From Limnephilus marmoratus (taxonomy: Eukaryota; Arthropoda; Insecta; Trichoptera; Limnephilidae): a DNA stretch of 64,000 nt. The DNA lies in contig OU862906.1 of the NCBI GenBank assembly GCA_917880885.1, positions 60,182,665 to 60,246,664 on the forward strand. Direction: 5' to 3'. Below the pieces are notes generated by a model. That model did no database searches. It saw nothing but the letters and a program-made list of their open reading frames with translations, and was not told the DNA's origin. The translations under genes were made by a program, and so were the position numbers. Shown one piece after another: positions 22,379 through 33,065 of this stretch (position 1 is the first letter of the stretch; each line of letters begins with the position of its first letter).

Positions 22379-22629
22379 TGTAGCAATTGAACGTGCTACG
22401 TAAACACAGTTAAAAGAAAGCTCTAGAATCATCGGTTGATAGTTTTTTATGTGCCATTAAAATTTTCACAATGTTATCAACATATGGAGTGTGACAGTTA
22501 AAAAAAATAAACAGTACAATTTGTTTCAGCTTGCTGTTCAAAAGAATTGGAATTTGAATTGCTTGAATTTGAATTCTTAAGTAAGTACTTCTCACAGCGC
22601 AGGTAGCTACAGTATGCGTGGTTGCTACA
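22379..22629 (-). repeat. 5-prime LTR of the nested element (reads on minus strand)
   Basis: 251 bp, the same as 18358-18608 by eye. It ends next to the GTTC duplication and the resumed RT frame of the outer element. Confidence 0.93.
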
Positions 22630-23742
22630 GTTCAATAACAACTTATTTTGCTACCTGGATGACTTGATCATCATCAGCGATACTTTTGAAAAACATATAC
22701 TCATACTAGAAAAGGTTTTTCAACAACTCAAACAAGCCGGTTTGACTATCAACCTAAAGAAATCGGAATTCTGCAAACATCGCCTACGATACTTGGGCTT
22801 CATAGTAGATGAAGAAGGCCTAAGAACCGACCCCGCAAAAATTGCGGCTATGACAAACTTTCCCCGGCCCACGAATGCAAAAGAGGTAAAGGCTTTCCTC
22901 GGACTCACCAGTTATTACAGAAGATTCATAAAAAACTTCTCAACACTCGCGGCGCCGCTCAACAAAATCACGGGCGTCCGTAAAGGTACCAGTAACTTTG
23001 CCTGGTCCGCAGAGACCGAGTCAGCATTCAACTCCCTGAAGGAAGCCCTTCAATCAGCCCCGGTACTGAATTGTCCTGACTTCAACCTCCCCTTTACGAT
23101 CCATTCGGACGCATCAAACGTCGGAATCGGAGGAGTCCTCACTCAGAATTTTACGGACGGCGAACACCCCGTGGCATACTTCTCTCGCACCCTAAATAAG
23201 CACGAAAAGAACTACGGAATCACCGAGAGAGAATTATTAGCAGTCATGGAATCCATTCAACATTTCCGCGGATACATTGAGGGCAGTAAGTTTACCGTGG
23301 TTACAGACCATAGCAGCCTAAAATGGCTGATCTCGCTAGACAATCCCTCTGGAAGATTGGCTCGCTGGTCGTCCCGCCTATCTCAATATACCTTCGACGT
23401 CATCCACCGTAAAGGTGCAGATAATATCGTCCCGGATGCCCTTTCTAGAATCGAGATTGCAATACTAAATGCCGAATTATCCAATTCTAGTCTTCCCACA
23501 AAAGATTTATGGTATCAAAAAATCTTCAAAGGATGCAGTGACAACCCACAAAAGTTTCCGAATTTTACAATTAAAAACGGACAATTATACCGCAACTGCA
23601 AGCCACCACTGTCAATCTTAGAGGATTATGCCTGGAAAATGGTAGTCCCCCTCGAAAATAGAGAACAGGTTATTATCAATAACCACAGTGCCGTAGACTC
23701 CATACACCCTGGAACTTTTAAAACATACAAAAAATATCTTTA
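22630..23742 (+). pseudogene. pol: Pol part 2 of outer element: RT catalytic box and RNase H
   Basis: The frame resumes in the same phase as pol part 1 once the nested element and one copy of GTTC are ignored. It begins with the RT box CYLDDLII, followed by the thumb and KAFLGLTSYYRRFIKNFS. RNase H follows with SDASNVGIGG, YGITERELLAV and VVTDHSSLKWL, holding the Asp-Glu-Asp metal ligands. A stop at 23741-23743 ends this frame just before the integrase zinc domain; the next part continues in another frame, so a one-base indel near 23733-23742 is likely. Confidence 0.9.
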
Positions 23743-24879
23743 AGATATTATTGGCCTGGTTTATTCAAACAAGTACGTTTATACATCTCCAAATGCGACA
23801 TCTGTAAGGCATACAAGCACAGTACGGCACCACCGTCTGGTCTAATGGGCAACCCCAAACGTGCCGATAGACCACTTCAATCCTTCTCAATGGACCTCAT
23901 CGGACCTTTCCCTAGAAGCTACGCCGGTTACATGCATATACTCAGTGTGGTAGACGTCTTTTCCAAATATTGCTGGTTGTTTCCTCTGAAAAGGGCGACC
24001 GCGGCAGCAATAACCAATCTGTTAGAAAAGCATATTTTCATACCCTACGGTATTCCTTGTACTATAATATGCGACAATGGCAAACAATTTATAACTCTAG
24101 AATTTAAAGAGTTTTTGTCTAAATATGGTATAAAGGATGTATTCTACAATACCCTTTACACCCCACAGAACAACACCGTCGAACGTTACAACCAGACCAT
24201 AAACACGGCTCTGGCAATTCTGGTTGGCAAGGACCAACGTACATGGTGCAAAAAATTAGACAAAATACAAGCAGCATTGAACAACACGGTGAACCTCGCT
24301 ACAGGCTGTACACCATTTTTTCTCAAACACGACATGGAGCAAGTAGTTCACGGTTCATTACACCCTGACATTTGCCTTCCACCCACCCCTTCCTCCACAG
24401 CAGACCCCGCAGCAAATTACGCCCACCGCTTGGAGGAACTCTCCGCTATCTATAATGAAGTAATAGACGCTCTACTATTGGCCCACCAAAAGAGCGCCGA
24501 CAGGTATAACCTTCGCAGAAAGCACGTCACGTTCAAGGAAGAAGACATCGTTTGGAGAAGAAACAACACTTTGTCGCAAGGTGCGCTGTACTTCTCTGCC
24601 AAATTGGCACCCCGCTTTGTAAAAACGAAAGTTCTAAAAAAGATCTCAGACCTTGTTTATCGATTGTCTGACATCTCTGGTAAACACATCGGAAATTACC
24701 ATGTGAAAGACATTGTCAAAATTGGGAATACGGAATCAGTAAATTCCATCACATCAAGTACTCAGGCGTTATCAAATTGGCAAAACATGCATCTTGTTAA
24801 CCCTGACCATTATTACGCCCCTGACCTCTCTTGGCCAGTCGTCAATCAGTGCGATGTGGTCTCTTTAGAAGTCTTATAA
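23743..24879 (+). pseudogene. Integrase of the outer gypsy element
   Basis: The frame is open from about 23743, well before its first ATG at 23845, and starts with RYYWPG and a CDICKAYK zinc half-site. The core has SFSMDLIGPF, CTIICDNGKQF and QNNTVERYNQ with D-35-E spacing, so the catalytic triad is complete. The remaining about 150 residues include a basic region (NLRRKHVTFK) and VYRLSDISG, as in gypsy integrase C-termini. The only defect is the frame change relative to RNase H. Confidence 0.9.
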
Positions 24880-26040
24880 TTCTTGTCATAAATGACGTGA
24901 GTTACTTGTAATTATTAAATGTAAATAATCACCCATATGGGCATTCGTAAGGTAATCCTTACACCCGAAGGCACATCAATGTCAACGGTAGCCTAACTCC
25001 TGTACATTCTTTTTCTTTTTGCATAATTTTATATGTTCTTGTTCATCCTGCGTGCCTTGCCTGCTGTACCACAAGAGCACCTCTTGGGGCACCGTTTTCA
25101 TACTTGTATGCATCCTCTTCCTGAAATTGATCACTTCGGGAAAGGGCCTCCTTTTCCTCCTACCATCAACGGTTCCGGAAAACTCTTGCTCCGAGACGTC
25201 GCTCTCCTCTTCACAATTCTTGCAGCATCCGCGCGTTTTTTTTCTCACCTCATCGTCTCATCTTGTCATATCACCTTTTTTTAATTGTTTTGTGTCGGGT
25301 TTTTGTCGTACCAGTACGTCCCTACCCTAATGTTGTAAATATAAAATCATAAGTGCAAGTCTGTATAATAACCATTGGTTTCAGACCATTGCCGCAGCTC
25401 GCTACTATGGTCACAGCACCATATTGTAAGAATGTCGCGACGATTTCTGTTATAATAGGAAATCCTCCCGTTTTTTCTTTTTTCTTTTTCCATTTCACCC
25501 CATCCTACACATTCATAGTAATGTTGTATATTGGGGATCGTTTCGAATACACCAAATGAACACACCTATCAGGTCACATTCGCTGGATTCGAAACAATTC
25601 AAGAGCAACCTTGTTGCTACTTGTGGTTTTTTCTTCTTTTTCCAAAAATTAGAATGGCGCTCAGCCCAATTGCTCTATTTTTTTTCCAGAATCGTATTTT
25701 GTCGGATTCTGAGAATTTTTTTTTTTTTTTATAAAAGTGACAATACGTTTCGTCCCTTCATTAACATTGTTCTTTGTACATATACAACTTCATTATGAGG
25801 TACAATATTTTATCATGACATCAGTTTCTTTTGTCCTTTATTGTACCATTATTCTTGTTTGAAGTTTAAAATCTTGGCCAGATCTTCAATAAAATTTGTG
25901 TTTATCGCCTTTTGGCAAGTCTTGTAACGTATGCTAATATGAATTTATTAAGCTACACCAGTGCCGTATTAATTACATCATTGCAACCCGCCGTCTGTTT
26001 TGAATGGGGACCCACCTTTTTGAACGTAAACTTTTGTAAC

Positions 26041-26125
26041 ATTATAGGCGCGAGCCTTACAATATCTACTATTATAGGTGTGAACCTTACAATATCCACT
26101 GCTATAGATGCGAATTTCATAATAT
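26041..26125 (+). repeat. 30-bp tandem repeat, 3 degenerate copies
   Basis: Units resemble ATTATAGGTGTGAACCTTAC followed by AATATCCACT; three in a row inside the 3-prime region of the outer element. Confidence 0.65.
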
Positions 26126-27639
26126 CTTTGTGTTTTTACACGTCACGGGGAGTCCGTCATAACTACTCATTGTTTGCTCGTCAACACAGGGTTGTTGATC
26201 GAGAGGGTGATTTATCTCATTAAATTGTTTTAAATACCTATTGGGTTACTGTCTTTCAATACTGGGCAAAATTTGTTATAAATCGTTCATTCCTGTCACG
26301 TGAGACGTGAAAACGTGACAATATTCACCATGAGTCGTGCGAACGAAATAATATCTACCCCCATGTTTGTGTGACCTACCAAGTGTAGATCACACGCCTT
26401 TTATTTTCTGTTATCAGAAAATTATTGCTTTTGCAGCAGAGTACTCATTAACATGCCCGTGGACTTCCTGTCACAAGAACCCAGGAACTATCCACTATCT
26501 CAAAAGGACTAATCATAAGCTTCACTCATGATTATGGGGCATCGTGTCGTAGGAGTTAAGTTGATGGACACAAAAAACACCTAACTCGTTGTCTGGGAGA
26601 CGAACAAGAAAACCCCCCAGGTTTGTGAGATTTGAGCAAGGGTCTGTCATTTCTCGCAAACAAGTAGGAGAATAAAACGACCCTCTAATCTTCTACCCAA
26701 TACACGTAGAGGATTAGACTCTTTTATGTCAGTGTATTCCTTTTGTCCTACACTACCAAATGGTATTGTAATGTGCCAAGATAACTGCTGTAGACCTTGT
26801 TTCACCTTCCACTCAGAGGTCGAATTTCGGAAATAGCCGAGTCCTCAGCAGTTTTCTTCGTTCAAATGTTCCCAATTGTCACCCTTTCCCTTCCTCGAAA
26901 TTATCCGTGAATGGGGATATATGCGTTACGCACTTGGCGTTTCGTTTGTCAAATGGGACAACCTTCATACACGGATCCTTTCAACTTCCTACTCCTTTCC
27001 CACTTTTCATAACTTATTTGTACTCAATGTTTTTGTTCTTCGAAAGTAGAAAAAATGCTACCGTATAGACGTAAGCATAGGTCATGGAAGACCAACTTCT
27101 TTCGAACGGGGCATTTTGTCATACGTACAAACCCTTACCCACGTGTTCTTGGAAATGTATTTAGCTTTAAAAAAAAAACTAAATGGGTTAAACAGAGCCT
27201 TCCTTGAATACGTACCTTTGTAATATGTATAAGTCTGTAGTTGCATTTAGTTAACTCTCTCTCCGTCTCTCTCTCTCTACACGTCAAACAAATCCAATCT
27301 TTCTCAACATGCACACCTTGTTTCTCTCCAAACCTTTTCATCATTGGTCTACCAGGCAGGTAAAACTTCAAGAATTTTGTTCTAATAATAATTTTTCGCC
27401 GGATTAATAAGAAGACCAGCAACTCTTCATCCTATCTACACCTGTGCCTCTCTTCATTCTGCCTTCACTACCGTCACGGAGGTCCCATGCCTTCAAACCC
27501 TGCGTACTAAAAGCGCCCGACCGCACCTAACTTAACCTAGTGTGAGTCGTGCGTGTAGTTGCGAATTGTATCATCACAAAACCATCACTCAAACAAACCC
27601 GAGCACGTCAGCTCTAGGTTGGTTCATGTTCCTGTTGCA

Positions 27640-27915
27640 TCATGCAAATATTCCTGCGGCACCTTGTAATGTTCCTGTTGCCATTGTACAAATGTCCCTG
27701 CGGCATCTTGCAAATGTTCCTGTTGCCATTGTACAAATGTCCCTGCGGCATCTTGCAAATGTTCCGGTTGCCATCGTGCAAATGTTCCTGCGGCATCTCG
27801 CAAATGTTCCTGTTGCCATTGTACAAATGTTCCTGCTGCATCTTGCAAATGTTCCAGCTGCACCTTGCAAATGCTCTGTTGCCATCATGCCAATGCTCCT
27901 GTGCCCTTGCGCAAA
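27640..27915 (+). repeat. 45-bp minisatellite (dimer of 22/23-bp units), about 5-6 copies
   Basis: Alternating half-units such as ATGTTCCTGTTGCCATTGTA and ATGTCCCTGCGGCATCTTGC. Since 45 is a multiple of three, several frames on both strands stay open and give 15-residue repeating peptides, which explains the long but unsupported frames 27542-28114 and 27640-28293. Confidence 0.85.
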
Positions 27916-28614
27916 TAACAATACCAACGATTGTTCATACAACAATCCCACTGTATACAAACCAGTGTACCAACCACCATCACAACAACGGCTGTCATGC
28001 ACACAAACCACCTCCTCTATAAAGGACCAACCACCAATCACAATTCCACTCTCCAGTACCTCAATGATGTCATACTGGCCCACCCACAGGATCCGGAAGC
28101 AGCTACCTTTTTGACCTCTGTGACAGGTAGAACCCTCTCCACCACCAAGAAGCCTCATCCTGCGTTCTCTTCTTCGTGTTTTCTTTAAGGCCCTAGTGTT
28201 CCTTGAGTGTAATCTCAAACGGGCCAGGTTACTGTGACAAAGTAACCTTGTAACTTCAGTGTAACGTTCAAACACCCCAGACATCCTACGCAAACCACGC
28301 TACGCAAACATAGCTCACAGACCAATGATACAATTTAGAGTTATTTTTTTTTCTATCACTGCATAACCCTTGTACCTTTCTCCAGCAGGTCCTTCTTTAT
28401 ATTTATGTATGTCACTGCTCTTTCATGTACATTCATAGGTAATTCTTTGTTCACCATGCTTTTTCTCTTTTGTTTTTGTTTTCTACTATTTTGTAGCTAG
28501 CAACTTTTTTCTCTCTCTCTCCTTTTTCTCTTAAATGTTTTTTTTGCATAAGTGCTGGAAGGGTAAGAGGATTTCTTAGCCCTACTGCTCCATTACCACG
28601 TCGCTTTTATTGCG

Positions 28615-28627
28615 GCGAGGGGGGAAG
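28615..28627 (+). other. Polypurine tract of the outer element
   Basis: GCGAGGGGGGAAG ends exactly where the 3-prime LTR begins, the usual plus-strand primer. Confidence 0.8.
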
Positions 28628-29342
28628 TGTTACGTTACAAAAGATAAAGAATAGACCCCCTTATTCCTGTTGCGAGGAGCTAGTGAATTGGCCCCCAGTG
28701 CACAGCTCGCCGTACCGCCCCCTCTCCGCCCCCCTCTCCGCACGCGGAGGTCCGTGGCCCCAGTGCCGAACGGCACCCGGCATTCATTCCCCGGCTGGTC
28801 GCGGGCTTGACAACAGTGATTGCGCTAGTGCGCTGTTCGAGAACCTAAAAACTCGTGATTGTTTCTATAATGTGTATTGTGTACGAGAAGGCTCCAGCCC
28901 AACGGTAGCCTGTCGGACGGCTACCTCATTTCCTGCTTTGTGAGTAAAATGAACCTTTGCCTCCTTTTGTGTGCTACATCCTGCGTTTAAATTCACTAAT
29001 ACGTATTGAGAGTTGAGTAGAGAGAAGTTCCCCGCCATGTTAGAATTCTATACTTAGCAAGTACCCATGTGTAGTTTGCCGAGGCTGGCAATTGTAAAAC
29101 CCTGTCTCCTTCTAAATGAATAAACCCTTTACGTGCAAAACTGTGTTCTGATTGAGGAAAGAGACCTGGAGATTGTGAGGAAAGAAGGAGGAGGAATTCA
29201 CAAGCGAACCACAACACTCGCCTTGGTTTTAAGAGGAACCATGCTTGCGCCGGCTTCCTGAGCTAGTTCTGTTGGCCTATGTATTGCGTGTCCTTTCCAG
29301 GTTTTGGTTTAGCAAATGGCCATATAAGCGGCAATGCTAACA
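28628..29342 (+). repeat. 3-prime LTR of the outer gypsy element
   Basis: 715 bp, with AATAAA at 29119-29124. Followed by the CAGC duplication and the resumed REP-A repeat. Confidence 0.95.
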
Positions 29343-29500
29343 CAGCTTACCCCCCAAGACGAGCGTGCGTAAAGAAGTTTTACCATAAAACACGCTTTAC
29401 ATTGAAATCTAAAAGCTAACCGCAAAATAATTAAAATGTATAACTTTATGAATCCAACGTTTCCGTTCGCAGTTTGAAAAAAAAATTTACTTTGGGATTT
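29343..29500 (-). repeat. REP-A family copy, right half
   Basis: Continues the copy interrupted at 14070: CCCCAAGACGAGCGTGCG, then GAAGTTTTACC, then CGCAAAATAATTAAAATG and CGTTTCCGTTCGCAGTTTG. The last two blocks recur at 50715-50780, which shows they belong to the family. Confidence 0.65.
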
Positions 29501-29859
29501 TTTTATTAATTACTACCTGACAGGCAAACGTTGTTCTGTCATATAAATTATTTCTAGTGAATATTTTGGGTGTTAAATAAAAAATAACGAATGTATTTTA
29601 AGTGTATTGGGATGGGATCTATGACAGAAAGAGGAATGGAGCGCTGTAGACGATGACCGCCGATAAAACCATAAAAACACCAACCATTCGTTTTCACAAT
29701 TCAATGTATTTCATTAAAGTAACGGAAACATTCAAGGTTTGATCTCTTAAGAGTTAAATGTAAAGTGAAAAAAATGTCTTGCGCATGTGTGGATGAATAT
29801 TCGATGAGTAGGATATAGCGCCATCTGACATTCAACGGCATAAATAATTTCGTTTTATT
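29501..29859. other. No gene recognised
   Basis: AT-rich, no feature seen. Confidence 0.5.
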
Positions 29860-30000
29860 TGAAATACGATTTACGATCTATTTTAACGACGGACGATTAA
29901 ATTTGTTCATACAAAAGTACTAAAATCTCGATTAAAAAATGGAAGGGTCGCGATTAAAAATGGGAGGCTGAGGATATAAAAAAATCGCTTCCTTCAAAAA
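29860..30000 (+). repeat. LINE 3-prime UTR-like fragment, RTE type
   Basis: Shares ATTTGAAATACGA, CATACAAAA-TACTAAAAT and AATGGGAGGCTG-like blocks with the reverse complement of 63335-63445. This kind of sequence precedes RTE-type 3-prime ends in insects; assignment by similarity among copies in this window. Confidence 0.4.
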
Positions 30001-30020
30001 GCGTATATGTATGCAGATGC

Positions 30021-30335
30021 AAAAATCCTTAAATGTTCCAGATTGTTAAAAGTAACAAATTTAATACCCATTGCTATGTAACTACTTTCGTAGTACCTAC
30101 TTACTTCTTTATACATATATGTAATTGCTGTGTATCATTTATTTTATTTTTTTCCTGATAATAACAAACTAACGTAAAAATCTTTAAATGTTTCACATTG
30201 TTAACAGTAACAAACTTAATACCCACTGCTCTGTAACTACATTCATGAAACTACATTCATAGTACCTACTTACTTATTTACATATGTAATTACTGTGTAC
30301 CTTTACTTTTTTTTCTTTTTCATAAAAATAACAAA
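30021..30335. repeat. About 150-bp tandem duplication, 2 diverged copies
   Basis: Unit 1 (30021-30153) and unit 2 (30175-30315) share TAGTACCTACTTACTT and AATACCCA-TGCT blocks with scattered differences. No coding role. Confidence 0.7.
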
Positions 30336-30599
30336 CATACGTACATTTATGATAGCAAAAAAAATAATCATTAAAAAATAAAAAATTAAAAATAATTAAT
30401 TACAAGAAAATTACCTACTTTTATACTCGTATTATTCGTTAAAAATGTTTTACACCACTGCAATACCGGTATGCTTCGAGTATATTTGGAATCACATTTT
30501 GTGTGATATTGTGACAATAATTATCGAATATAATGTAGCGTGAGCCCAAATACGAATCCGCTGGTTGAACTCCTTTGTAAACAATTATTCGAATATTGA

Positions 30600-30743
30600 T
30601 ACCTACTTATATCTTTCTAGCTCTGTTTATCATTTTATGTACTATATACTTATGATACTGCATACTTGTTATAATGCTCCTGTACAATTTATTTTATATG
30701 TAAAAGCCATCAAGGCGTAAACAAACAAATAAATAAATAAATA
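30600..30743 (+). mobile_element. LINE 3-prime end with (AAAT)n tail
   Basis: CTGTACAATTTATTTTATATG, then AAAAGCCATCAAGGCGTAAA and an AAAT tail at about 30722-30743. Resembles the end of the fragment at 8270-8330, where AAAAGCCCAGCTGGGC precedes an A-rich tail. Confidence 0.45.
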
Positions 30744-31010
30744 GGAGGGTGAAAATTTGGGGTTATATGTATTTTTTGAAGCCAAATATAAAATAAATAA
30801 AAAATAGAAAAAAAATCTGGATAGAGACACCCTTATCACCTAGCGGTATGAAATATACTTTACGACCTATTCTCATACCTACCAAATATACATAAAAAAT
30901 TTCATAAAAATCGATCGAGCCGTTTCGAAGGAGTGCGACCACAAACACCGTGACACGGGATTTATATACATATGTATATATATATTTATTTATTTATTTA
31001 TTTATTGTAA
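30744..31010 (+). mobile_element. RTE-like LINE 3-prime end
   Basis: Holds GGAGGGTGAAAATTTGG, then AAATTTCATAAAAATCGATC and GAGCCGTTTCGAAGGAGT, a combination common at 3-prime ends of RTE-type elements in insects, followed by TA- and ATTT-rich tails (30965-31007). Confidence 0.5.
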
Positions 31011-31167
31011 GAAAAAAACAGCAGTTTTATACAGGATGTTAAAAATGAAGCGGTTAAAAATGAGGTAAGCCAAAACAGTTTCTTATGCTAATGGTTATTA
31101 TGATATAATACAAAATTTTGATTGGTTATAACCATTACATGAAAATTAAATTAACAAAAATATATTA

Positions 31168-32035
31168 ATGTAAGTATGTGGCGACACATCATTATAAATT
31201 TCGCCACCAAAAGAGGAATCGAGAAACATCTAATATCCGCGCCCATCGGCAAACCTACTTGCCTAGGTACCTTCGTACCTATACTAGCCGCGATGTACAT
31301 TCTCGCCTGCCGTGCCAGCCCGACGTTAATAATATCGCCCTCGCCTAGAAAGGTCTCGAGACAGCACCGTACAATATCTGTACGGCGCCGAATATTCTCG
31401 AAGTGGCTCGTATTACCTACCGCGAGGTAGTTACTCTACCGCGGCTATATAAGCAGCCGATCGCTCGCCCGCTGCAGTTCAGTCCAGTTCAGTCTCACAC
31501 TAACAGTCGGCCAACATCTCAGCATGTAACAGATTTCCGCATAAGTGCTCCTGCATGGCACCGCTACGCATCCAGGGCAGCTTCCTCGAGGTCTATCACC
31601 ACGTCTCAGCCACAAGGCCCATCGTGCCTTCAGCCCCGCAGAACAGCAACATCCCGCGACTTACAAGGCTTGCGTCACCTTCAGTCCGGGGATCAGCTCA
31701 CCACTTCATGGCACCCCGAAGCCTCACCGTACTTCGCTGCCATGGAAACACGCTCCGCCTCGCCAGGACTACCTGCTGGTGGCTCAGCTCACCGAGCCAC
31801 ACACCGTTTACCTCCGCGACTTAAAACGTCGAGCAACGGCCTGGAATATAGGTCATCTCCACCGCCATGGTGTCGAGCAACTCGCTGACCTTCACCACAC
31901 CATCTCTATCACTCCGTGCGCCTGCAGAATCTCATCACAGCACCCCGCCTTACATCATGTTACCGACCACCGACCATCTGCTACGTAGCCCAATAAACGA
32001 CTGACTCACCACTTCGACATGACGACTTTCATTTC
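31168..32035 (+). mobile_element. LTR-like promoter block, ends not resolved
   Basis: A GC-rich island in AT-rich surroundings. It begins near TGTGGCGACACATC, has CTATATAAGCAGCCG at 31445 followed by repeated CAGTTCAGTC initiator-like motifs about 30 bp downstream, and CCAATAAACGACTG at about 31988, a polyadenylation signal. This order (TATA, initiator, poly-A signal) fits an insect LTR. No target-site duplication or partner LTR was found. The 161-codon frame inside shows no domain. Confidence 0.4.
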
Positions 32036-32157
32036 TGTCTCCCGCTCCCTCAAGTATATTAGAAGGAAGAAGGAATAGGAAACGGCAAGAGGCAGAGGAA
32101 GATGGGATGGGGACAGGAGATGCTCATGCTGTACCTTTTCTATAGCTGTGCATTAAT

Positions 32158-33065
32158 TTAATTCACATTTGTGGTCGTACGCTTGACTTCGTATCGGTAT
32201 TTCACAAGAGTATTATTAAGAATATCGATATTGTTAAATTGCGTGTTATATTGCGCGTATATGCGGCGGATTGGAGAATTTTTTCTAAGGTTGGTACTGT
32301 ACGCGGGCAAATGAAAAAAATGGTTTAGTCTGGTTGGTCTTGCAGGTATGTGAATTCTTAAATAATTTACGAGTTCAGGAGAGTCCAGGCCGTTATTCAG
32401 AATTTTGTATAAAAATATTTGATCAGATATTAATCTACGCGTTTGAAGTGGAGTAAAGTTGTGAAATTTTAAGGATTCGGTGTTATTTGCAAAGATTAAT
32501 TTGAATTTATAATTTATGTGTTTAAAAAATTTGTTTTGCACACTTTCGATTCTGTCAATATGGCATTGGTAGAATGGTGCCCAAATTAGTGTGCAGTATT
32601 CTAAGTGGGGGCGGATATACGTGGTGTAAAGGCAATGCACGTTTTAATATTGCGAAAAGGTTTAGATATGTGAATTATAAATCCCAATATCTTATTTGCT
32701 TTGTTGATTACTTCGTCAATATGTTTGATAAAATTTAGTTTTACATCTAGTACTACCCCAAGGTCACGGATTGATTCTATTTCATTGATATGTTTATCAT
32801 GAAAGCTATAATTAAAAGAAATTTTATTTTTGTTACGCGTAAAAGATAATTTGTTGCACTTAGAAATGCTTATGATTAATTTGTTTTATTTACAGTATGC
32901 AAAAAGACGATTTAGGTCTTCTTGAAGTTTTATGCAGTCATTGATAGATTTGATTACTAAGTATATTTTTTTGTCATCTGCATATGCAAGGTAGTTAGCA
33001 TGTAAAAAACATTTATAAATATCAAATATATATACATTAAATATAAACATACATATATAGATTTG
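32158..33065 (-). pseudogene. Non-LTR retrotransposon RT C-terminal half, 5-prime truncated
   Basis: Minus-strand pieces in changing frames. Near 32980-33050 the RT box reads NYLAYADDKKIYLV, preceded by an FNxYIxDI-like segment. Near 32700-32770 a segment SIRDLGVVLDVKLNF follows. At 32158-32640 the tail reads YIRPHLEYCTLIWAP, VQNKFFKHI and RRLISDQIFLYKILN. This order is that of Jockey-like ORF2. At least one frameshift separates the pieces and the endonuclease and palm start are absent. Confidence 0.75.

Larger units (their letters stand above)
18358..22629 (-). mobile_element. Nested gypsy-type LTR retrotransposon, CsRn1 clade
   Basis: 4272 bp bounded by two 251-bp LTRs (18358-18608 and 22379-22629) that look identical, each starting TGTAGC and ending GCTACA, with the 4-bp duplication GTTC (18354-18357 and 22630-22633). 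All genes run on the minus strand. Two features are typical of CsRn1: a primer site resembling the tRNA-Trp complement and a CHCC rather than CCHC gag knuckle. RNase H has been deleted. It sits within the RT coding region of the outer element. Confidence 0.95.
24880..28627 (+). other. Long 3-prime region of the outer element, no recognised protein
   Basis: About 3.7 kb lie between integrase and the 3-prime LTR. The open frames are short or arise from tandem repeats; none shows a signal peptide, membrane segment or furin site expected of an env gene. It includes a CT-rich tract near 27255-27280 and two tandem-repeat blocks. Such long 3-prime regions occur in some gypsy lineages, and it may also hold further insertions I could not delimit. 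Confidence 0.65.
14071..29342 (+). mobile_element. Gypsy-type (Ty3) LTR retrotransposon, about 11 kb plus a nested 4.3 kb element
   Basis: Bounded by two 715-bp direct LTRs starting TGTTACG and ending GCTAACA, flanked by the 4-bp duplication CAGC (14067-14070 and 29343-29346). A purine-rich tract sits directly before the 3-prime LTR. The gene order gag, protease, RT, RNase H, integrase is that of Ty3/gypsy elements. Without the nested element (18358-22633) the length is about 11.0 kb, long for the class because of a 3.7-kb region after integrase with no recognised protein. At least two LTR differences are visible (about 14188 and 14477 against their partners), so the insertion is recent. Gag and pol contain a stop and two frameshifts. 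Clade not assigned. Confidence 0.95.

Noticed and set aside
27542..28293. Long frames on both strands (190 and 217 codons)
   Set aside because: Produced by the 45-bp minisatellite; no domain and no consistent start.
31403..31988. 161- and 147-codon overlapping frames
   Set aside because: Both lie in the GC-rich LTR-like block in different frames with no domain; likely composition.
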